Under the pieces are notes generated by a model, which was not told the origin of the DNA, searched no databases, and saw nothing but the letters and a program-made list of their open reading frames with translations. Both the position numbers and the translations under genes were made by a program. Source: an uncultured Prevotellaceae bacterium (GTDB lineage Bacteria > Bacteroidota > Bacteroidia > Bacteroidales > Bacteroidaceae). From it: a stretch of DNA of 46,213 nucleotides. Of the stretch, positions 7,509 through 17,092 are shown in pieces (within the stretch, counting starts at the first letter, position 1; each line of letters begins with the position of its first letter). The DNA lies in the NCBI GenBank assembly GCA_902782305.1, contig CACZMV010000021.1:1-46213 (forward strand), read 5' to 3'.

Positions 7509-10500
7509 TTATTCGTATAGCTGTCCACCCAGCTCCTGATAGATGGACCCCAGGATGCTCAGTTCCTTGAACTGCTTATCAGCCAGCTTCTCATCGATGG
7601 TCTGCGTCAGAGCATTGCACTGTTGCAGGATGTAGAAGTGCAGCAGGCAGTCTTGTTTGGCAGAATCGAAGCGGAAACCTGAGAGTGAGCAGTACCACTT
7701 CATGTACTGAACGGAGTTCTTCCAGAGGTCGTTAACAATGTTGAGGGCCTGCTTCTTCTGGCCCAGCATAGCCCATGCACGTGCCATGTCGAGTGAGCCA
7801 GAGCTGTAGTTGTGGGCTACATTATAGGTAGGAATCATCTTGGCCGTATAGGTCAGTACCTCCTGAGCCTTCTTGTCCTTGCCCTCGGTAATCAGTTCCA
7901 AAGCCAGACGAGCCATGGTGCGACGGTGGGTATAACACATACGCATAACGGTCTCGTCGAGATAGAGGCCTGGCTTTTCGAGTCCACCGAACTTGAAGCG
8001 GTGCATCACATTATCATAGGTGCGCTCTGTATCAAAGTTCTTGACACCAGGAACAGGCTTACCATCCCTGCTGGTGGTGAACGGAGTGATACGATAAGCG
8101 AGACCTTCGGTAATGGTGTTGTCGCCCAGATTGATGTAGTTGTCCTCACCAACGGAGATGGCTACATAGATAGGACGTGTCCAGTTGCACTCTGCCAACA
8201 TCTCCAGAATCATGAGGTCGCCCTTGTAGAGTGCACCCTTGCCTTTCAGCGAGATAACCATGCGATCAGGAATAGAGTCGCTGGCCATCATCATGCCACT
8301 CTTGCGAACAGCCTCCTTATCGATGGTCATATAGAGCGTGTCGGTAGGAATCATGTGCAGGTCGCTGTTCTTAGAGCGAACCCAGTATTTCAGCACGTTC
8401 TTCAGTTCGAAGGGATCGTCGCCAAACTGCTCACGAGCCTGCTCGGGATTCTGCTTGTAGAGTTCCTCGACAGCAGCTTTCATCTCAGGCTCGATACGAA
8501 CATACTCATTGGTGCCTGCACAATACTCAATACGTTCCCAAGAGATGGGCACGGAAGGAGAATCATAAGCAGGACGGCGCATCTGGTCGATATACCAATC
8601 GGTCTGCAGATAAGAGAGGTTGCAGACGCGTGCATCGGTGCGTACACCCTCTACGTCCTGGTTGTACCAGAGTGGGAAGGTGTCGTTGTCGCCATTGGTA
8701 TAGATGATGGGGTTGCCCTCCTGTTGCAGGGTCATCAGATAGTTCTGTCCGAAGTCACGACACGTGTAACGACCGCTGCGATCGTGGTCGTCCCAAGTCT
8801 GAGAAGCCATCTGGATAGGAACTGCTAGTGATACTAGAGATACTAGAGATGCTAGAACAATAGGATTGACTTTTTTCAGGCGCTCACTCAGCATGCTGAT
8901 GATGGCGGCTACACCAATGCCACACCAGATGGCATAAGCATAGAAAGAGCCCGCATAGGCGTAGTCTCGTTCACGAGGTTGCATCGGGGTCTGGTTCAGG
9001 TAGATGACAATGGCAAGACCCGTCATGAAGAACAGGAAGAAGACTACCCAGAACTGACGGATACCCGTCTGGTCCTTAGGATTGCCGTGATGCTTGGCCA
9101 ATGACTGCCAGAAAAGTCCGATGAGTCCGAGAATCAAGGGCAGCATATAGAATACGTTATGACCCTTGTTGTTCTTCAGCTCGTCGGGCAAATGGTCTTG
9201 GTCGCCCAAACGCCAATTGTCCAGCCAATCCCAGCCGCTGAGCCAGTTGCCATGCTCCAGTTCACCATTGCCCTGCAGGTCGTTCTGACGTCCGGCAAAG
9301 TTCCACATGAAGTAGCGCCAGTACATGAAGTTGCACTGATAGCTGATGAAGAAGCGCAAGTTCTCCAGCTGAGAAGGAACCTTCACGGTAACCATCTCGC
9401 CACAGCGGTCGAAGGTTTCCTCGTGTCCGCTGATATCGCCCATCCAACTCTCATAAGCACTTTTGTGACTAGAGCTGTACATACGAGGGAAGAGCATGTT
9501 CTGGGCGTATTTATATTCGTCCTTGGTGCGTACGATGAAGTATTCGTCCTTTTCATCGGGAGAAGCCTTCTCCTTGCGCTGCCAAACGGGATCACCCTTC
9601 GTCATAACGGGGTGGCAATACTCACCATCCTTCTCCAGTGCTACTTGAGAGGTGTAGGCTGGTCCATAGAGCAATGGGCGCTGGCCATACTGCTCACGAC
9701 CCAGGTATTCACCCAAGGTAAAGATGTCCTCTGGTGAGTTCTGGTCCATAGGCGGATTGGCTGCAGAGCGGATGACGATGAGTGCATAAGAAGAATAACC
9801 AATCATCAGCATCAGCATGCAAAGCAGCGAGGTGTTCTTGATACGTGCAGAAACCAAGGGTTGCCCCTTCTTCTTATATTGCAGTACGAGCCACATGAGA
9901 ATCAATACGATGATACCAATGAGGGCTGCGCTCCAGCCATGACCATAGAAGGGAATACCCAGCATGGCGACAGCCAAGAGGAATGCTGTGTTCTGACGTT
10001 TCTCATTCAGGTTGTTGTAGGTCTCATAGATGGCCCAGATGATGATGCCGATGAGCAGGAAGATATAGACAATCTCGCCCGTATTGAACGGCATGCCCAG
10101 GATGTTGACGAACAACAATTCGAACCAACCGCCCACCTGTACGATACCTGGAACGACGCCATAAAGAACGGCAGCCAGGATGACTATAGACAGGAACAAG
10201 GCAAAGAGCGAACCTTTCAAATCGCGCTTGGGGTCGTCGGTGGGGAACTTGCGATAGTAGTAAACCAGTACGATGGCTGGCAGACAGAGCAGGTTCAGCA
10301 GGTGGACACCAATGGAGAGGCCCGTCATATACATAATTAATACCAGCCAACGGTCAGCATGGGGCTGATCAGCCTGGTCTTCCCATTTGAGGATAAGCCA
10401 GAAAACAACAGCGGTAAAGGCAGATGAGTAGGCATAAACCTCACCCTCGACAGCAGAGAACCAGAAGGTATCGCTGAAGGTATAGATGAGGGCACCCACC

Positions 10501-10874
10501 ATGGCTGATGCCTCAATGGCTATCATCTTGGCAGTGGTTAGCTCGCTCCAATTCTTGATGAGCAGGCGCCTGACAAGGTGGGAGATGGTCCAGAACAGGA
10601 AGAGGATGGTAGCTGCAGAAAGCAGGGCACTCATCATGTTGACCATCAAAGCCACTTGACTGGGGTCAGAGGCGAACTGTGAAAAAAGATTGGCGGTAAG
10701 CATGAAGAAAGGAGCACCGGGTGGGTGACCGATTTCTAGCTTATAGCCTGTAGAGATAAATTCGGGACAGTCCCAGAAGGAGGCTGTCGGTTCAATGGTG
10801 GAACAATACACAAAGGCGGCAATGGCAAAGGTCAGCCAGCCCAGGATGTTGTCCACAAGTCTGAATTTTTTCAT
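7509..10874 (-). CDS. DUF2723 membrane protein, GT-C type glycosyltransferase (GT117-like)
   Basis: An 1121-residue polytopic membrane protein. The N-terminal DUF2723 part carries the first-loop motif FWDCPEF followed by HPPGAPFF, typical of Bacteroidetes DUF2723 proteins. These are classed as GT-C fold glycosyltransferases related to protein O-mannosyltransferases. About a dozen hydrophobic segments fill residues 10-690. The last 400 residues are soluble, rich in helices, and may be periplasmic. A transmembrane stretch at about residues 672-684 is encoded by a CTAG-containing 9-bp repeat. A promoter-like box lies 35 bp upstream of the start, and the gene leads the deacetylase and outer-membrane-type genes. 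The acceptor (protein or glycan) cannot be inferred here. Confidence 0.85.
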   Translation of the reverse strand: MKKFRLVDNILGWLTFAIAAFVYCSTIEPTASFWDCPEFISTGYKLEIGHPPGAPFFMLTANLFSQFASDPSQVALMVNMMSALLSAATILFLFWTISHLVRRLLIKNWSELTTAKMIAIEASAMVGALIYTFSDTFWFSAVEGEVYAYSSAFTAVVFWLILKWEDQADQPHADRWLVLIMYMTGLSIGVHLLNLLCLPAIVLVYYYRKFPTDDPKRDLKGSLFALFLSIVILAAVLYGVVPGIVQVGGWFELLFVNILGMPFNTGEIVYIFLLIGIIIWAIYETYNNLNEKRQNTAFLLAVAMLGIPFYGHGWSAALIGIIVLILMWLVLQYKKKGQPLVSARIKNTSLLCMLMLMIGYSSYALIVIRSAANPPMDQNSPEDIFTLGEYLGREQYGQRPLLYGPAYTSQVALEKDGEYCHPVMTKGDPVWQRKEKASPDEKDEYFIVRTKDEYKYAQNMLFPRMYSSSHKSAYESWMGDISGHEETFDRCGEMVTVKVPSQLENLRFFISYQCNFMYWRYFMWNFAGRQNDLQGNGELEHGNWLSGWDWLDNWRLGDQDHLPDELKNNKGHNVFYMLPLILGLIGLFWQSLAKHHGNPKDQTGIRQFWVVFFLFFMTGLAIVIYLNQTPMQPRERDYAYAGSFYAYAIWCGIGVAAIISMLSERLKKVNPIVLASLVSLVSLAVPIQMASQTWDDHDRSGRYTCRDFGQNYLMTLQQEGNPIIYTNGDNDTFPLWYNQDVEGVRTDARVCNLSYLQTDWYIDQMRRPAYDSPSVPISWERIEYCAGTNEYVRIEPEMKAAVEELYKQNPEQAREQFGDDPFELKNVLKYWVRSKNSDLHMIPTDTLYMTIDKEAVRKSGMMMASDSIPDRMVISLKGKGALYKGDLMILEMLAECNWTRPIYVAISVGEDNYINLGDNTITEGLAYRITPFTTSRDGKPVPGVKNFDTERTYDNVMHRFKFGGLEKPGLYLDETVMRMCYTHRRTMARLALELITEGKDKKAQEVLTYTAKMIPTYNVAHNYSSGSLDMARAWAMLGQKKQALNIVNDLWKNSVQYMKWYCSLSGFRFDSAKQDCLLHFYILQQCNALTQTIDEKLADKQFKELSILGSIYQELGGQLYE
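8824..8859. repeat. 9-bp CTAG repeats inside the DUF2723 gene
   Basis: Four exactly phased units on the plus strand: GCTAGTGAT, ACTAGAGAT, ACTAGAGAT, GCTAGAACA. On the coding strand they encode a Leu/Val/Ser-rich membrane segment. The unit matches, in the opposite orientation relative to the gene, the array in the RNA methyltransferase gene at 17137-17235. Confidence 0.75.
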
Positions 10875-10908
10875 TCCTATTTTGGTGATTTAAATATTTT
10901 CCAATCTG

Positions 10909-10916
10909 CAAAGGTA
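10909..10916 (-). promoter_or_regulatory. -7 box for the DUF2723 operon
   Basis: CAAAGGTA on the plus strand reads TACCTTTG on the minus strand, a match to TAnnTTTG, 35 bp upstream of the start codon. A TTTG -33 element is not seen at the expected distance, where a heptamer repeat array sits instead. Confidence 0.5.
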
Positions 10917-10928
10917 AGCCATTTGCTT

Positions 10929-10956
10929 TGAGCTTTGAGCTTTAAGCTTTGAGCTT
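10929..10956. repeat. Four phased TGAGCTT heptamers
   Basis: The units are TGAGCTT, TGAGCTT, TAAGCTT, TGAGCTT, exactly 7 bp apart. They lie in the 97-bp gap between the YqaA/DedA-type and DUF2723 genes. On the coding strand they read AAGCTCA, which differs from the AAAGTTC arrays next to purD and cydB by one base. Confidence 0.8.
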
Positions 10957-10971
10957 TATATTTTTTTAACG

Positions 10972-11424
10972 CTATAAGAGAAGGTTGACACCATAGATGA
11001 GGATTACGTAGCGTAGAAACTTGCCAATGGTTATGCTCGTGATAGAGATGGGGATATTGGCACGCATGAGTCCAAGGACGATGGTAATGGCACTGCCCAG
11101 AATAGGGACGAAGGCGAAGAAGCCCATCCAGGCACCTCGCCCCGCCATGAAGCGGGTGGCACGATCCATGTCCTTTTGCTTGACATGCAAGTATTTCTCA
11201 ATCCATTCAATCTTTCCCATGCGCCCCACAAAATAATTGAACATACCACCAGCTACGTTTCCTATGGTACCATAAATAATCAAGCCCCAGGGGTCCAGAC
11301 CAGCGGCCAGGAGTCCTGTCATGACGGCTTCGCTACTGAAAGGGAAGAACGAACCGGCAATGAAGGCTACGATGAGCATGCCCCAATAGCCATAGCTGAT
11401 TAAAAGCTCAATGATATAGTCCAT
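10972..11424 (-). CDS. YqaA/DedA-type (VTT domain) membrane protein
   Basis: A 150-residue integral membrane protein with the VTT-domain signature: SSEAVMTGLLAAG, then GNVAGGMFNYFVGR, then FFAFVPILGSAI. Proteins of this group are linked to membrane lipid homeostasis, and some DedA relatives act as lipid scramblases or transporters. The start at 11424 gives the usual family N-terminus. A longer reading would prepend about 60 His/Ser-rich residues with no family resemblance. The start overlaps the stop of the upstream gene by 25 bp, indicating translational coupling. Confidence 0.85.
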   Translation of the reverse strand: MDYIIELLISYGYWGMLIVAFIAGSFFPFSSEAVMTGLLAAGLDPWGLIIYGTIGNVAGGMFNYFVGRMGKIEWIEKYLHVKQKDMDRATRFMAGRGAWMGFFAFVPILGSAITIVLGLMRANIPISITSITIGKFLRYVILIYGVNLLL

Positions 11425-12338
11425 AGATGGTAGATTGTGAGCGTGACGATGGTGATGACAATGATGTGAAACACTACGTTGGTAATCTTGGTAGAGGTCA
11501 GCGCAAGGAAGTGTGCAACAAGTGGAGAGGTATTGATAATCATCAAACGTATCAGCAGGTCGTAGTGCTGTGGCTGAAGAGCCAGAAAGACTGCCGTAAT
11601 CAGGTCTGTCCAAATGAAAATGGAATAGAGCAGGCGGACGCGAATGCTGTCCAAATAGCTCTTGTGGAGGAAATGGACGGCACCCATGATGCCCAGTGTG
11701 ATTAACAGCAGATAGAAGAAAATCTGACCTGCGGAGAGGATGGTATAGTCGGCTATCGGAGCAAACTCTGCCAATGGCTGAAAATGATTATAGAGGACCC
11801 AGGGGCCTTCACGATAGATATACCAGCATTCTGCAAACCAATAGGGTAGTAGCAATCCCAAAACGGAGGCCAGCCACGTGCGCCAGCTAAACGCCAAGAG
11901 ATTGTACTTCATGAACAGCCAGAACAGGGGAACGTAATAGAGTAGATGAACATTGCTCAGACTGGCTATTCCGTAGGCTGCAAAGGCATATAGGATGATG
12001 CCCGTTTTGGCTTTATCCTGATAGCTGTTAAACAGAATAAAATAGGTGAGGACAAAGAACAGACTACTGATGGCCTCGGGGATGGAGGCGAACAGTTGGC
12101 AGTTGCAACAACTCAGAGCCAGGAAAAAGACGCTGATGAAACGGGAATAGACGCGAATGAGCGAATACTCGTTGTTAAGGAGCATCATCAGATAAGCAGT
12201 GATGGAAAAGCAACCCAGTTGCATCCACCACTGTTCTTGAATGACACCAGCCATCAACCAAACCACCAAGGTATAGATGGTGGTGATAGGCAGTGTCAGC
12301 CGACTTCCTGATATTCTATTCTGTAGGTATTTATGCAT
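11400..12338 (-). CDS. Polytopic membrane protein of unknown function
   Basis: A 312-residue protein with roughly eight to nine hydrophobic segments, rich in Leu, Phe, Trp and Tyr. It resembles Bacteroidetes-specific membrane proteins of the DUF6427 kind in layout, but I cannot confirm the family. No catalytic motif stands out. Its ATG follows the purD stop codon with no spacer, and its 3' end overlaps the YqaA/DedA-type gene by 25 bp. It therefore belongs to a tight purD-membrane protein-YqaA unit. Confidence 0.75.
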   Translation of the reverse strand: MHKYLQNRISGSRLTLPITTIYTLVVWLMAGVIQEQWWMQLGCFSITAYLMMLLNNEYSLIRVYSRFISVFFLALSCCNCQLFASIPEAISSLFFVLTYFILFNSYQDKAKTGIILYAFAAYGIASLSNVHLLYYVPLFWLFMKYNLLAFSWRTWLASVLGLLLPYWFAECWYIYREGPWVLYNHFQPLAEFAPIADYTILSAGQIFFYLLLITLGIMGAVHFLHKSYLDSIRVRLLYSIFIWTDLITAVFLALQPQHYDLLIRLMIINTSPLVAHFLALTSTKITNVVFHIIVITIVTLTIYHLWTISLSF

Positions 12339-13625
12339 TTACAGGTCAGCACCGATGTCACGACGGAAATACTTATCAGTAAACTGTATCTTCTGGGCTT
12401 CCTCAAAGGATTTCTGAAGGGCTTCTGCCTTGTCCTTTCCATAAGAGGACACAGCAATGACGCGACCTCCGGCAGTGACTACCTGACCGTCTTTCAGGGC
12501 TGTGCCGCTATGGAAGACGATGCTTCCCTCTACCTGATCGATACCTGTGATAGGGTAACCCTTCTTGTATTCCTGCGGATAACCACCAGAAACCAACATG
12601 ACACATACTGCTGCACGCTCGTCAAACTCAATGGTGCGCTGGTCGAGATTGCCCTCTGCAACACCTTCGAAGAGATCGACGATGTCTGACTTCAGGCGGA
12701 GCATGACACTCTCCGTCTCTGGGTCGCCCATACGACAGTTGTATTCGATAACGTAAGGCTCAGGCTCACCAGAAGGCGTGTTAGTACGGTTGATGAGTCC
12801 GAAGAAGATGAAGCCCTTGTAGTCGATGCCCTCTGCAGCCAGACCTTCCACTGTGGGTCGGATAATGCGGTCCTCCACTTTCTGCATCCATTCCTTGGTG
12901 GCAAAGGGAACCGGGGTAACAGAACCCATGCCGCCCGTGTTCAGACCCGTGTCGTGTTCGCCAATGCGCTTGTAATCTTTCGCCTCAGGCAGAATCTTAT
13001 AGTGCTGTCCATCGGTAAGCACAAAGACGCTACACTCGATGCCGCTCATGAACTCTTCGATGACCACGCGACTGGAAGCATTGCCAAACATGCCGCTAAG
13101 CATCTCTTTGAGCTCCTTCTTGGCTTCCTCGAGGGTGGGGAGGATGAGTACGCCCTTGCCAGCACAGAGACCGTCAGCTTTGAGGACATAGGGTGCCTCA
13201 AGCGTTTCCAGGAAAGCTAAACCTTCCTGCACATGTTCGCCGTCGAAGGTCTGATAGCGTGCGGTGGGGATGTTGTGGCGCTGCATGAATGCCTTGGCAA
13301 AGTCCTTGGAACCTTCCAGGACAGCTCCTGCCTTTGAGGGACCGATCACGGGCACGTTCTTGGTGCGCTCATCAGCTTTCAAGTTGTCGTAGATACCCTT
13401 TACCAGTGGGTCTTCAGGACCTACGACCACCATGTCGATTTCCTCTGCTACTACGAATTGTTTGATAACCTCGAAATCATCAGCCTTCATGGGTATGTTG
13501 ATACCACAATTGCTGGTGCCTGCATTGCCTGGGGCAATATACAGTTTCTCACATTTGTCACTTTGGGCAATCTTCCAGGCTAAGGCGTGTTCACGTCCGC
13601 CACTACCTAATAATAGTATTTTCAT
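12339..13625 (-). CDS. purD: Phosphoribosylamine--glycine ligase (GAR synthetase)
   Basis: Catalyses ATP-dependent joining of 5-phosphoribosylamine and glycine, the second step of de novo purine synthesis, in the cytoplasm. The 428-residue length is normal for bacterial PurD. The N-terminal motif [24 protein letters not shown], the ATP-grasp segment [13 protein letters not shown] and the metal-binding GDPETE region are all present. The gene is separated from serB by 40 bp holding four phased heptamers that end 2 nt before the ATG, and it abuts the following membrane-protein gene. No purine riboswitch is visible. Confidence 0.97.
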   Translation of the reverse strand: MKILLLGSGGREHALAWKIAQSDKCEKLYIAPGNAGTSNCGINIPMKADDFEVIKQFVVAEEIDMVVVGPEDPLVKGIYDNLKADERTKNVPVIGPSKAGAVLEGSKDFAKAFMQRHNIPTARYQTFDGEHVQEGLAFLETLEAPYVLKADGLCAGKGVLILPTLEEAKKELKEMLSGMFGNASSRVVIEEFMSGIECSVFVLTDGQHYKILPEAKDYKRIGEHDTGLNTGGMGSVTPVPFATKEWMQKVEDRIIRPTVEGLAAEGIDYKGFIFFGLINRTNTPSGEPEPYVIEYNCRMGDPETESVMLRLKSDIVDLFEGVAEGNLDQRTIEFDERAAVCVMLVSGGYPQEYKKGYPITGIDQVEGSIVFHSGTALKDGQVVTAGGRVIAVSSYGKDKAEALQKSFEEAQKIQFTDKYFRRDIGADL

Positions 13626-13627
13626 TT

Positions 13628-13655
13628 CTTTGAACTTTAATCTTTGAACTTTATG
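13628..13655. repeat. Phased heptamer array in the serB-purD gap
   Basis: The plus-strand units are CTTTGAA, CTTTAAT, CTTTGAA, CTTTATG. In the coding orientation they read as A-rich TTCAAAG/ATTAAAG units that fill most of the gap and end 2 nt before the purD ATG. A shorter relative (TTGAACTTTATG) lies in the 19-bp gap between the S9 peptidase gene and serB near 14900-14911. Confidence 0.8.
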
Positions 13656-13665
13656 ATTTCCTCAA

Positions 13666-14895
13666 TCAGAGTTTTCCTTGTTCTCCTAAATACGAATCCT
13701 TAAATCCCAGGAAGTAGAGTACACCGTCCAGTCCGATGGTGTTGATGCTCTGTTTGGCATTAGCCACCACACGGGGTTTTGCATGGAAAGCAATGCCAAG
13801 ACCGGCCTCTGAGATCATGGGGAGATCGTTGGCACCATCACCAACGGCAATGGTCTGGGCCAGGTTCACCTTCTCTACTTGCGCAATGAGCTTGAGCAAC
13901 TCTGCTTTACGATGACCATCGACGATTTCTCCGACATAACGTCCTGTCAGTTTTCCATTGTCATCGATTTCCAGCTCGTTGGCATATACATAGTCAATGC
14001 CATAGCGACGCTGGAGATATTCTCCGAAATAGGTGAATCCACCACTCAGAATGGCAATCTTATAACCGCAGGTCTTTAGGACACTCATCAGGCGATCGAC
14101 TCCTTCAGTGATGGGCAGATGCTCAGCAATGTCCTGCATAACACTCACATCCAGTCCTTTTAGCAGGGCTACACGACGGGTAAAACTCTCTTTGAAGTCT
14201 ATCTCGCCACGCATGGCACTCTCTGTAATAGCACGAACCTCAGCTCCTACGCCGTTGCGCTCAGCCAATTCGTCGATACATTCTGTCTGAATAAGGGTGG
14301 AATCCATATCAAAGCAGATGAGTCGGCGCATACGACGGAACATGTCGTCGCGCTGGAAAGAGAAATCGATTTCCATTTCCTGTGACAATTTCATCAGCTT
14401 TGACTGCATCTCCTGACGATTAACGGGTTCGCCACGCAGGGAGAACATGATGCAGGCTCGTGTGTGGGTACTGTACTGCTTGATGCTCTTACGACCGGTC
14501 AGACGGACAATGGAGTCAATATTCAAACCCTGGTCAGCCAGGATACGAGTGGCTGCCTCTATCTGGCGTGCCTCTAACTGACGACCTAATACCATCAGAA
14601 TATAGCGGTTCTTGCCTTGATGGCCTACCCAGTCTTCATATTCTTCGTCACTGATGGGTGAGAATCCGATGTTTACACCCAGTTCGGTGGCCTTAAACAA
14701 CAGCTCTTTCATGGCTAGTCCAGACTTCATCTCGTCCATACGGATGAGAATACCCAGGGAAAGGGTTGAATGAATGTCTGCCTGTCCGATGTCCAGAATC
14801 TGTGCATCGTATTTAGACAGAATACCCATGACAGATGCTGTCAGTCCTGGACGGTCTTGTCCTGTGATACGGACGAGTATTTGTTCCTCTTTCAT
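13666..14895 (-). CDS. serB: Phosphoserine phosphatase with N-terminal ACT domains
   Basis: Hydrolyses L-phosphoserine to serine, the last step of serine synthesis. The protein has 409 residues. Two ACT-type regulatory regions occupy about residues 1-180 (the first begins with RITGQDRPGLTASV). The HAD phosphatase domain follows, with nucleophile Asp196 and Asp198 in CFDMDSTL, the ILSGGF motif II and the VGDGANDLPM metal-binding motif. Fused ACT-ACT-SerB proteins are normal in Bacteroidetes. It lies 19 bp after the S9 peptidase stop and upstream of purD in the same run. Confidence 0.96.
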   Translation of the reverse strand: MKEEQILVRITGQDRPGLTASVMGILSKYDAQILDIGQADIHSTLSLGILIRMDEMKSGLAMKELLFKATELGVNIGFSPISDEEYEDWVGHQGKNRYILMVLGRQLEARQIEAATRILADQGLNIDSIVRLTGRKSIKQYSTHTRACIMFSLRGEPVNRQEMQSKLMKLSQEMEIDFSFQRDDMFRRMRRLICFDMDSTLIQTECIDELAERNGVGAEVRAITESAMRGEIDFKESFTRRVALLKGLDVSVMQDIAEHLPITEGVDRLMSVLKTCGYKIAILSGGFTYFGEYLQRRYGIDYVYANELEIDDNGKLTGRYVGEIVDGHRKAELLKLIAQVEKVNLAQTIAVGDGANDLPMISEAGLGIAFHAKPRVVANAKQSINTIGLDGVLYFLGFKDSYLGEQGKL

Positions 14896-14914
14896 ATATT
14901 GAACTTTATGATTA

Positions 14915-17092
14915 CTATTTTAAGTAGTCTTCAAAATACTGTGTAATACGCTCATGCAGATGAACACTGGCATGTCCTCTCATGTTGTGTTCCTCACCAG
15001 GATAGGCAAAGAAGTCTGGTTGCGTGCCAGCCTTGATGCAAGCATCGAGGAAGGAGAGGCAATGCTGCGGTACAACAGTGTTGTCGTTATAGCCTGTGAT
15101 GATCTGAAGTTTTCCCTTCAAGTTCTTTGCCTTTGAAAGGAGAGAACTCTTGGCATATCCTTCAGGATTCGTTTGTGGGGTATCCATGTAACGCTCGCCA
15201 TACATGACTTCATACCATTTCCAGTCGATGACAGGACCACCGGCAACACCCACCTTAAACACCTCAGGATGGTTCAACATGAGCGTGAGGGTCATAAAAC
15301 CACCAAATGACCATCCGTGAACACCCATTCTGTTGCTGTCAACATACGGAAGAGCTTTCAGATAGTCTACTCCCTTCATCTGGTCTTGCATCTCAATTTG
15401 TCCTAACTGACGGAAGGTGGCTTGTTCAAAGTCACGTCCACGATTCTCAGAACCACGGTTGTCAAGAATGAAAAGAATATATCCTTTCTGAGCCATATAA
15501 GTTTCCCAGGAACGACTGTGCCAATGCCAAGAGGCCTCTACGTTGTGAGCATGAGGTCCACCATAGACATAGATGACGGTAGGATATTTCTTGGTAGGGT
15601 CGAAATCGTAAGGCTTGACCATGCGATAGTAGAGATCTGTCACACCATCGGCAGCCTTGATGATGCCATTCTCATAGATGGGCTGGGTATAGCCTTTCCA
15701 GGGGTCTTCTGCAGTCAGCAGGCGCAGAGCCTTTCCTGTCTTGACGTTGGTAACATCAATATTACGGGGCACATCAGGCTCTGTAAATCTATCATAGAAC
15801 CATTGGCCACTTTCAGAAAGGGCTGGATGGTGCGAGCCACGTCCGTTGTCTAAGAGTGTGCGCTTCCCGGTCTTGACATCTATGGCATAGGTGTTATGCT
15901 GAATAGGATTCGCTTCGTTTGTAGTAACGATAATGCTCTTCTGCTTCTTATTGAACCCCAAGACTTCCTGAATGACAAAAGAACCACGAGTCAGTTGCTT
16001 AATCAGTTTTCCCTCCTTATTATATATATATAGGTGGTTATAACCGTCACGCTGACTTTGCATGAGGAACTGGTTGCCGTTCCATGGCAGGAACTGGATG
16101 GGGTGGAGTGGTTCTACGTATTTATTACTGGTTTCCCGATAGAGCTCAGCTATTTTCTGGCCAGTAGAAGCATCGTAGCTGATCAGGCGACAATCGTTCT
16201 GATCGCGATTCAACTCAAACATATAGAGGGTTTTCCCATCGGGAGCCCATGCAATATTGGTGAAATAGATGGGGGTAGAGGTGTCGACACTATCGCCACA
16301 TACGGAACCCTTAGGTGTCTTCAGATAGACGGTCTTGTTAGTGTTAATGTCGTAAACGCCAACAGTCACGATGTGAGCATTCATACCTGCCATCGGATAT
16401 TTGTCAGGCTCATAAGTGGCACTACGAGGGAAGATATCCACCTGAGGATAGTCTGTCACCATAGACTGGTCCATGCGATAGAAGGCCAGACGCTGACCAT
16501 CCGGGCTCCAGAAAGTTCCTTTGTGAATGCCAAACTCATTGCGGTGAACACTTTGACCATAGACAATCTCGCGACTTCCGTCAGTAGTCAATTGGTGCTC
16601 CTTGCCTTGGGCATCGGCCACAAACAACTGATGATCCTTGATATAGGCAGTAGCCCGTGAGGTCTTGTTCCAATCGTTGGCTGTCTGACCAGAGATACTG
16701 TCTTGCCAGACAGTCTCATGGGTCTTGAAATCGACCAGGATAAATGCTTTTCTGTTGCCTAAAGCCACGATAGGCTTGTCAGCATAGGGGAACGTCGCGT
16801 TCATCAGGTGACGGACAAACTTGACATCATCGGCTCCTATCCATTGGTTTATTTCCTCCAAGGTGAAGAGACGTGTCTTCTTACCTGTCTTCTTGTCAAT
16901 CAGAGAACACTCCTCCACATCGGTTTGTATCAACTCATCGCCCCACCATGTCAACCACATATTCTGAGGTTGCAGGTTGTGGTAGTTGGTTCCACCAAAG
17001 TTAAGATCCTCTAGGGTGAAGAGTTTTTGCGCACTCATGGGAAGTGAAAGCATCAATAGGGTCAGGAAAAACAAGAATTTAGTCTTCATCAT
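14915..17092 (-). CDS. S9 family prolyl peptidase (DPP IV-like), exported
   Basis: A 725-residue serine exopeptidase or oligopeptidase. The start at 17092 (MMKTKFLFF) gives a typical signal peptide ending near PMSAQ. It overlaps the stop of the methyltransferase gene by 14 bp. A beta-propeller-like region spans about residues 50-480. The alpha/beta-hydrolase domain follows, with Ser595 in GWSFGG, Asp670 in GYNDNT and His702 in EEHNMRG. The double-Glu motif that anchors the substrate N-terminus in classical DPP IV reads RNEFG here, so only one Glu is kept. Specificity may differ from true DPP IV. Family S9B is confident, the precise name is not. Confidence 0.9.
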   Translation of the reverse strand: MMKTKFLFFLTLLMLSLPMSAQKLFTLEDLNFGGTNYHNLQPQNMWLTWWGDELIQTDVEECSLIDKKTGKKTRLFTLEEINQWIGADDVKFVRHLMNATFPYADKPIVALGNRKAFILVDFKTHETVWQDSISGQTANDWNKTSRATAYIKDHQLFVADAQGKEHQLTTDGSREIVYGQSVHRNEFGIHKGTFWSPDGQRLAFYRMDQSMVTDYPQVDIFPRSATYEPDKYPMAGMNAHIVTVGVYDINTNKTVYLKTPKGSVCGDSVDTSTPIYFTNIAWAPDGKTLYMFELNRDQNDCRLISYDASTGQKIAELYRETSNKYVEPLHPIQFLPWNGNQFLMQSQRDGYNHLYIYNKEGKLIKQLTRGSFVIQEVLGFNKKQKSIIVTTNEANPIQHNTYAIDVKTGKRTLLDNGRGSHHPALSESGQWFYDRFTEPDVPRNIDVTNVKTGKALRLLTAEDPWKGYTQPIYENGIIKAADGVTDLYYRMVKPYDFDPTKKYPTVIYVYGGPHAHNVEASWHWHSRSWETYMAQKGYILFILDNRGSENRGRDFEQATFRQLGQIEMQDQMKGVDYLKALPYVDSNRMGVHGWSFGGFMTLTLMLNHPEVFKVGVAGGPVIDWKWYEVMYGERYMDTPQTNPEGYAKSSLLSKAKNLKGKLQIITGYNDNTVVPQHCLSFLDACIKAGTQPDFFAYPGEEHNMRGHASVHLHERITQYFEDYLK

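Noticed and set aside
11425-11613. N-terminal extension of the YqaA/DedA-type protein
   Set aside because: The extension overlaps the upstream membrane-protein gene in another frame, is His/Ser-rich and lacks family similarity. The ATG at 11424 gives the normal N-terminus.
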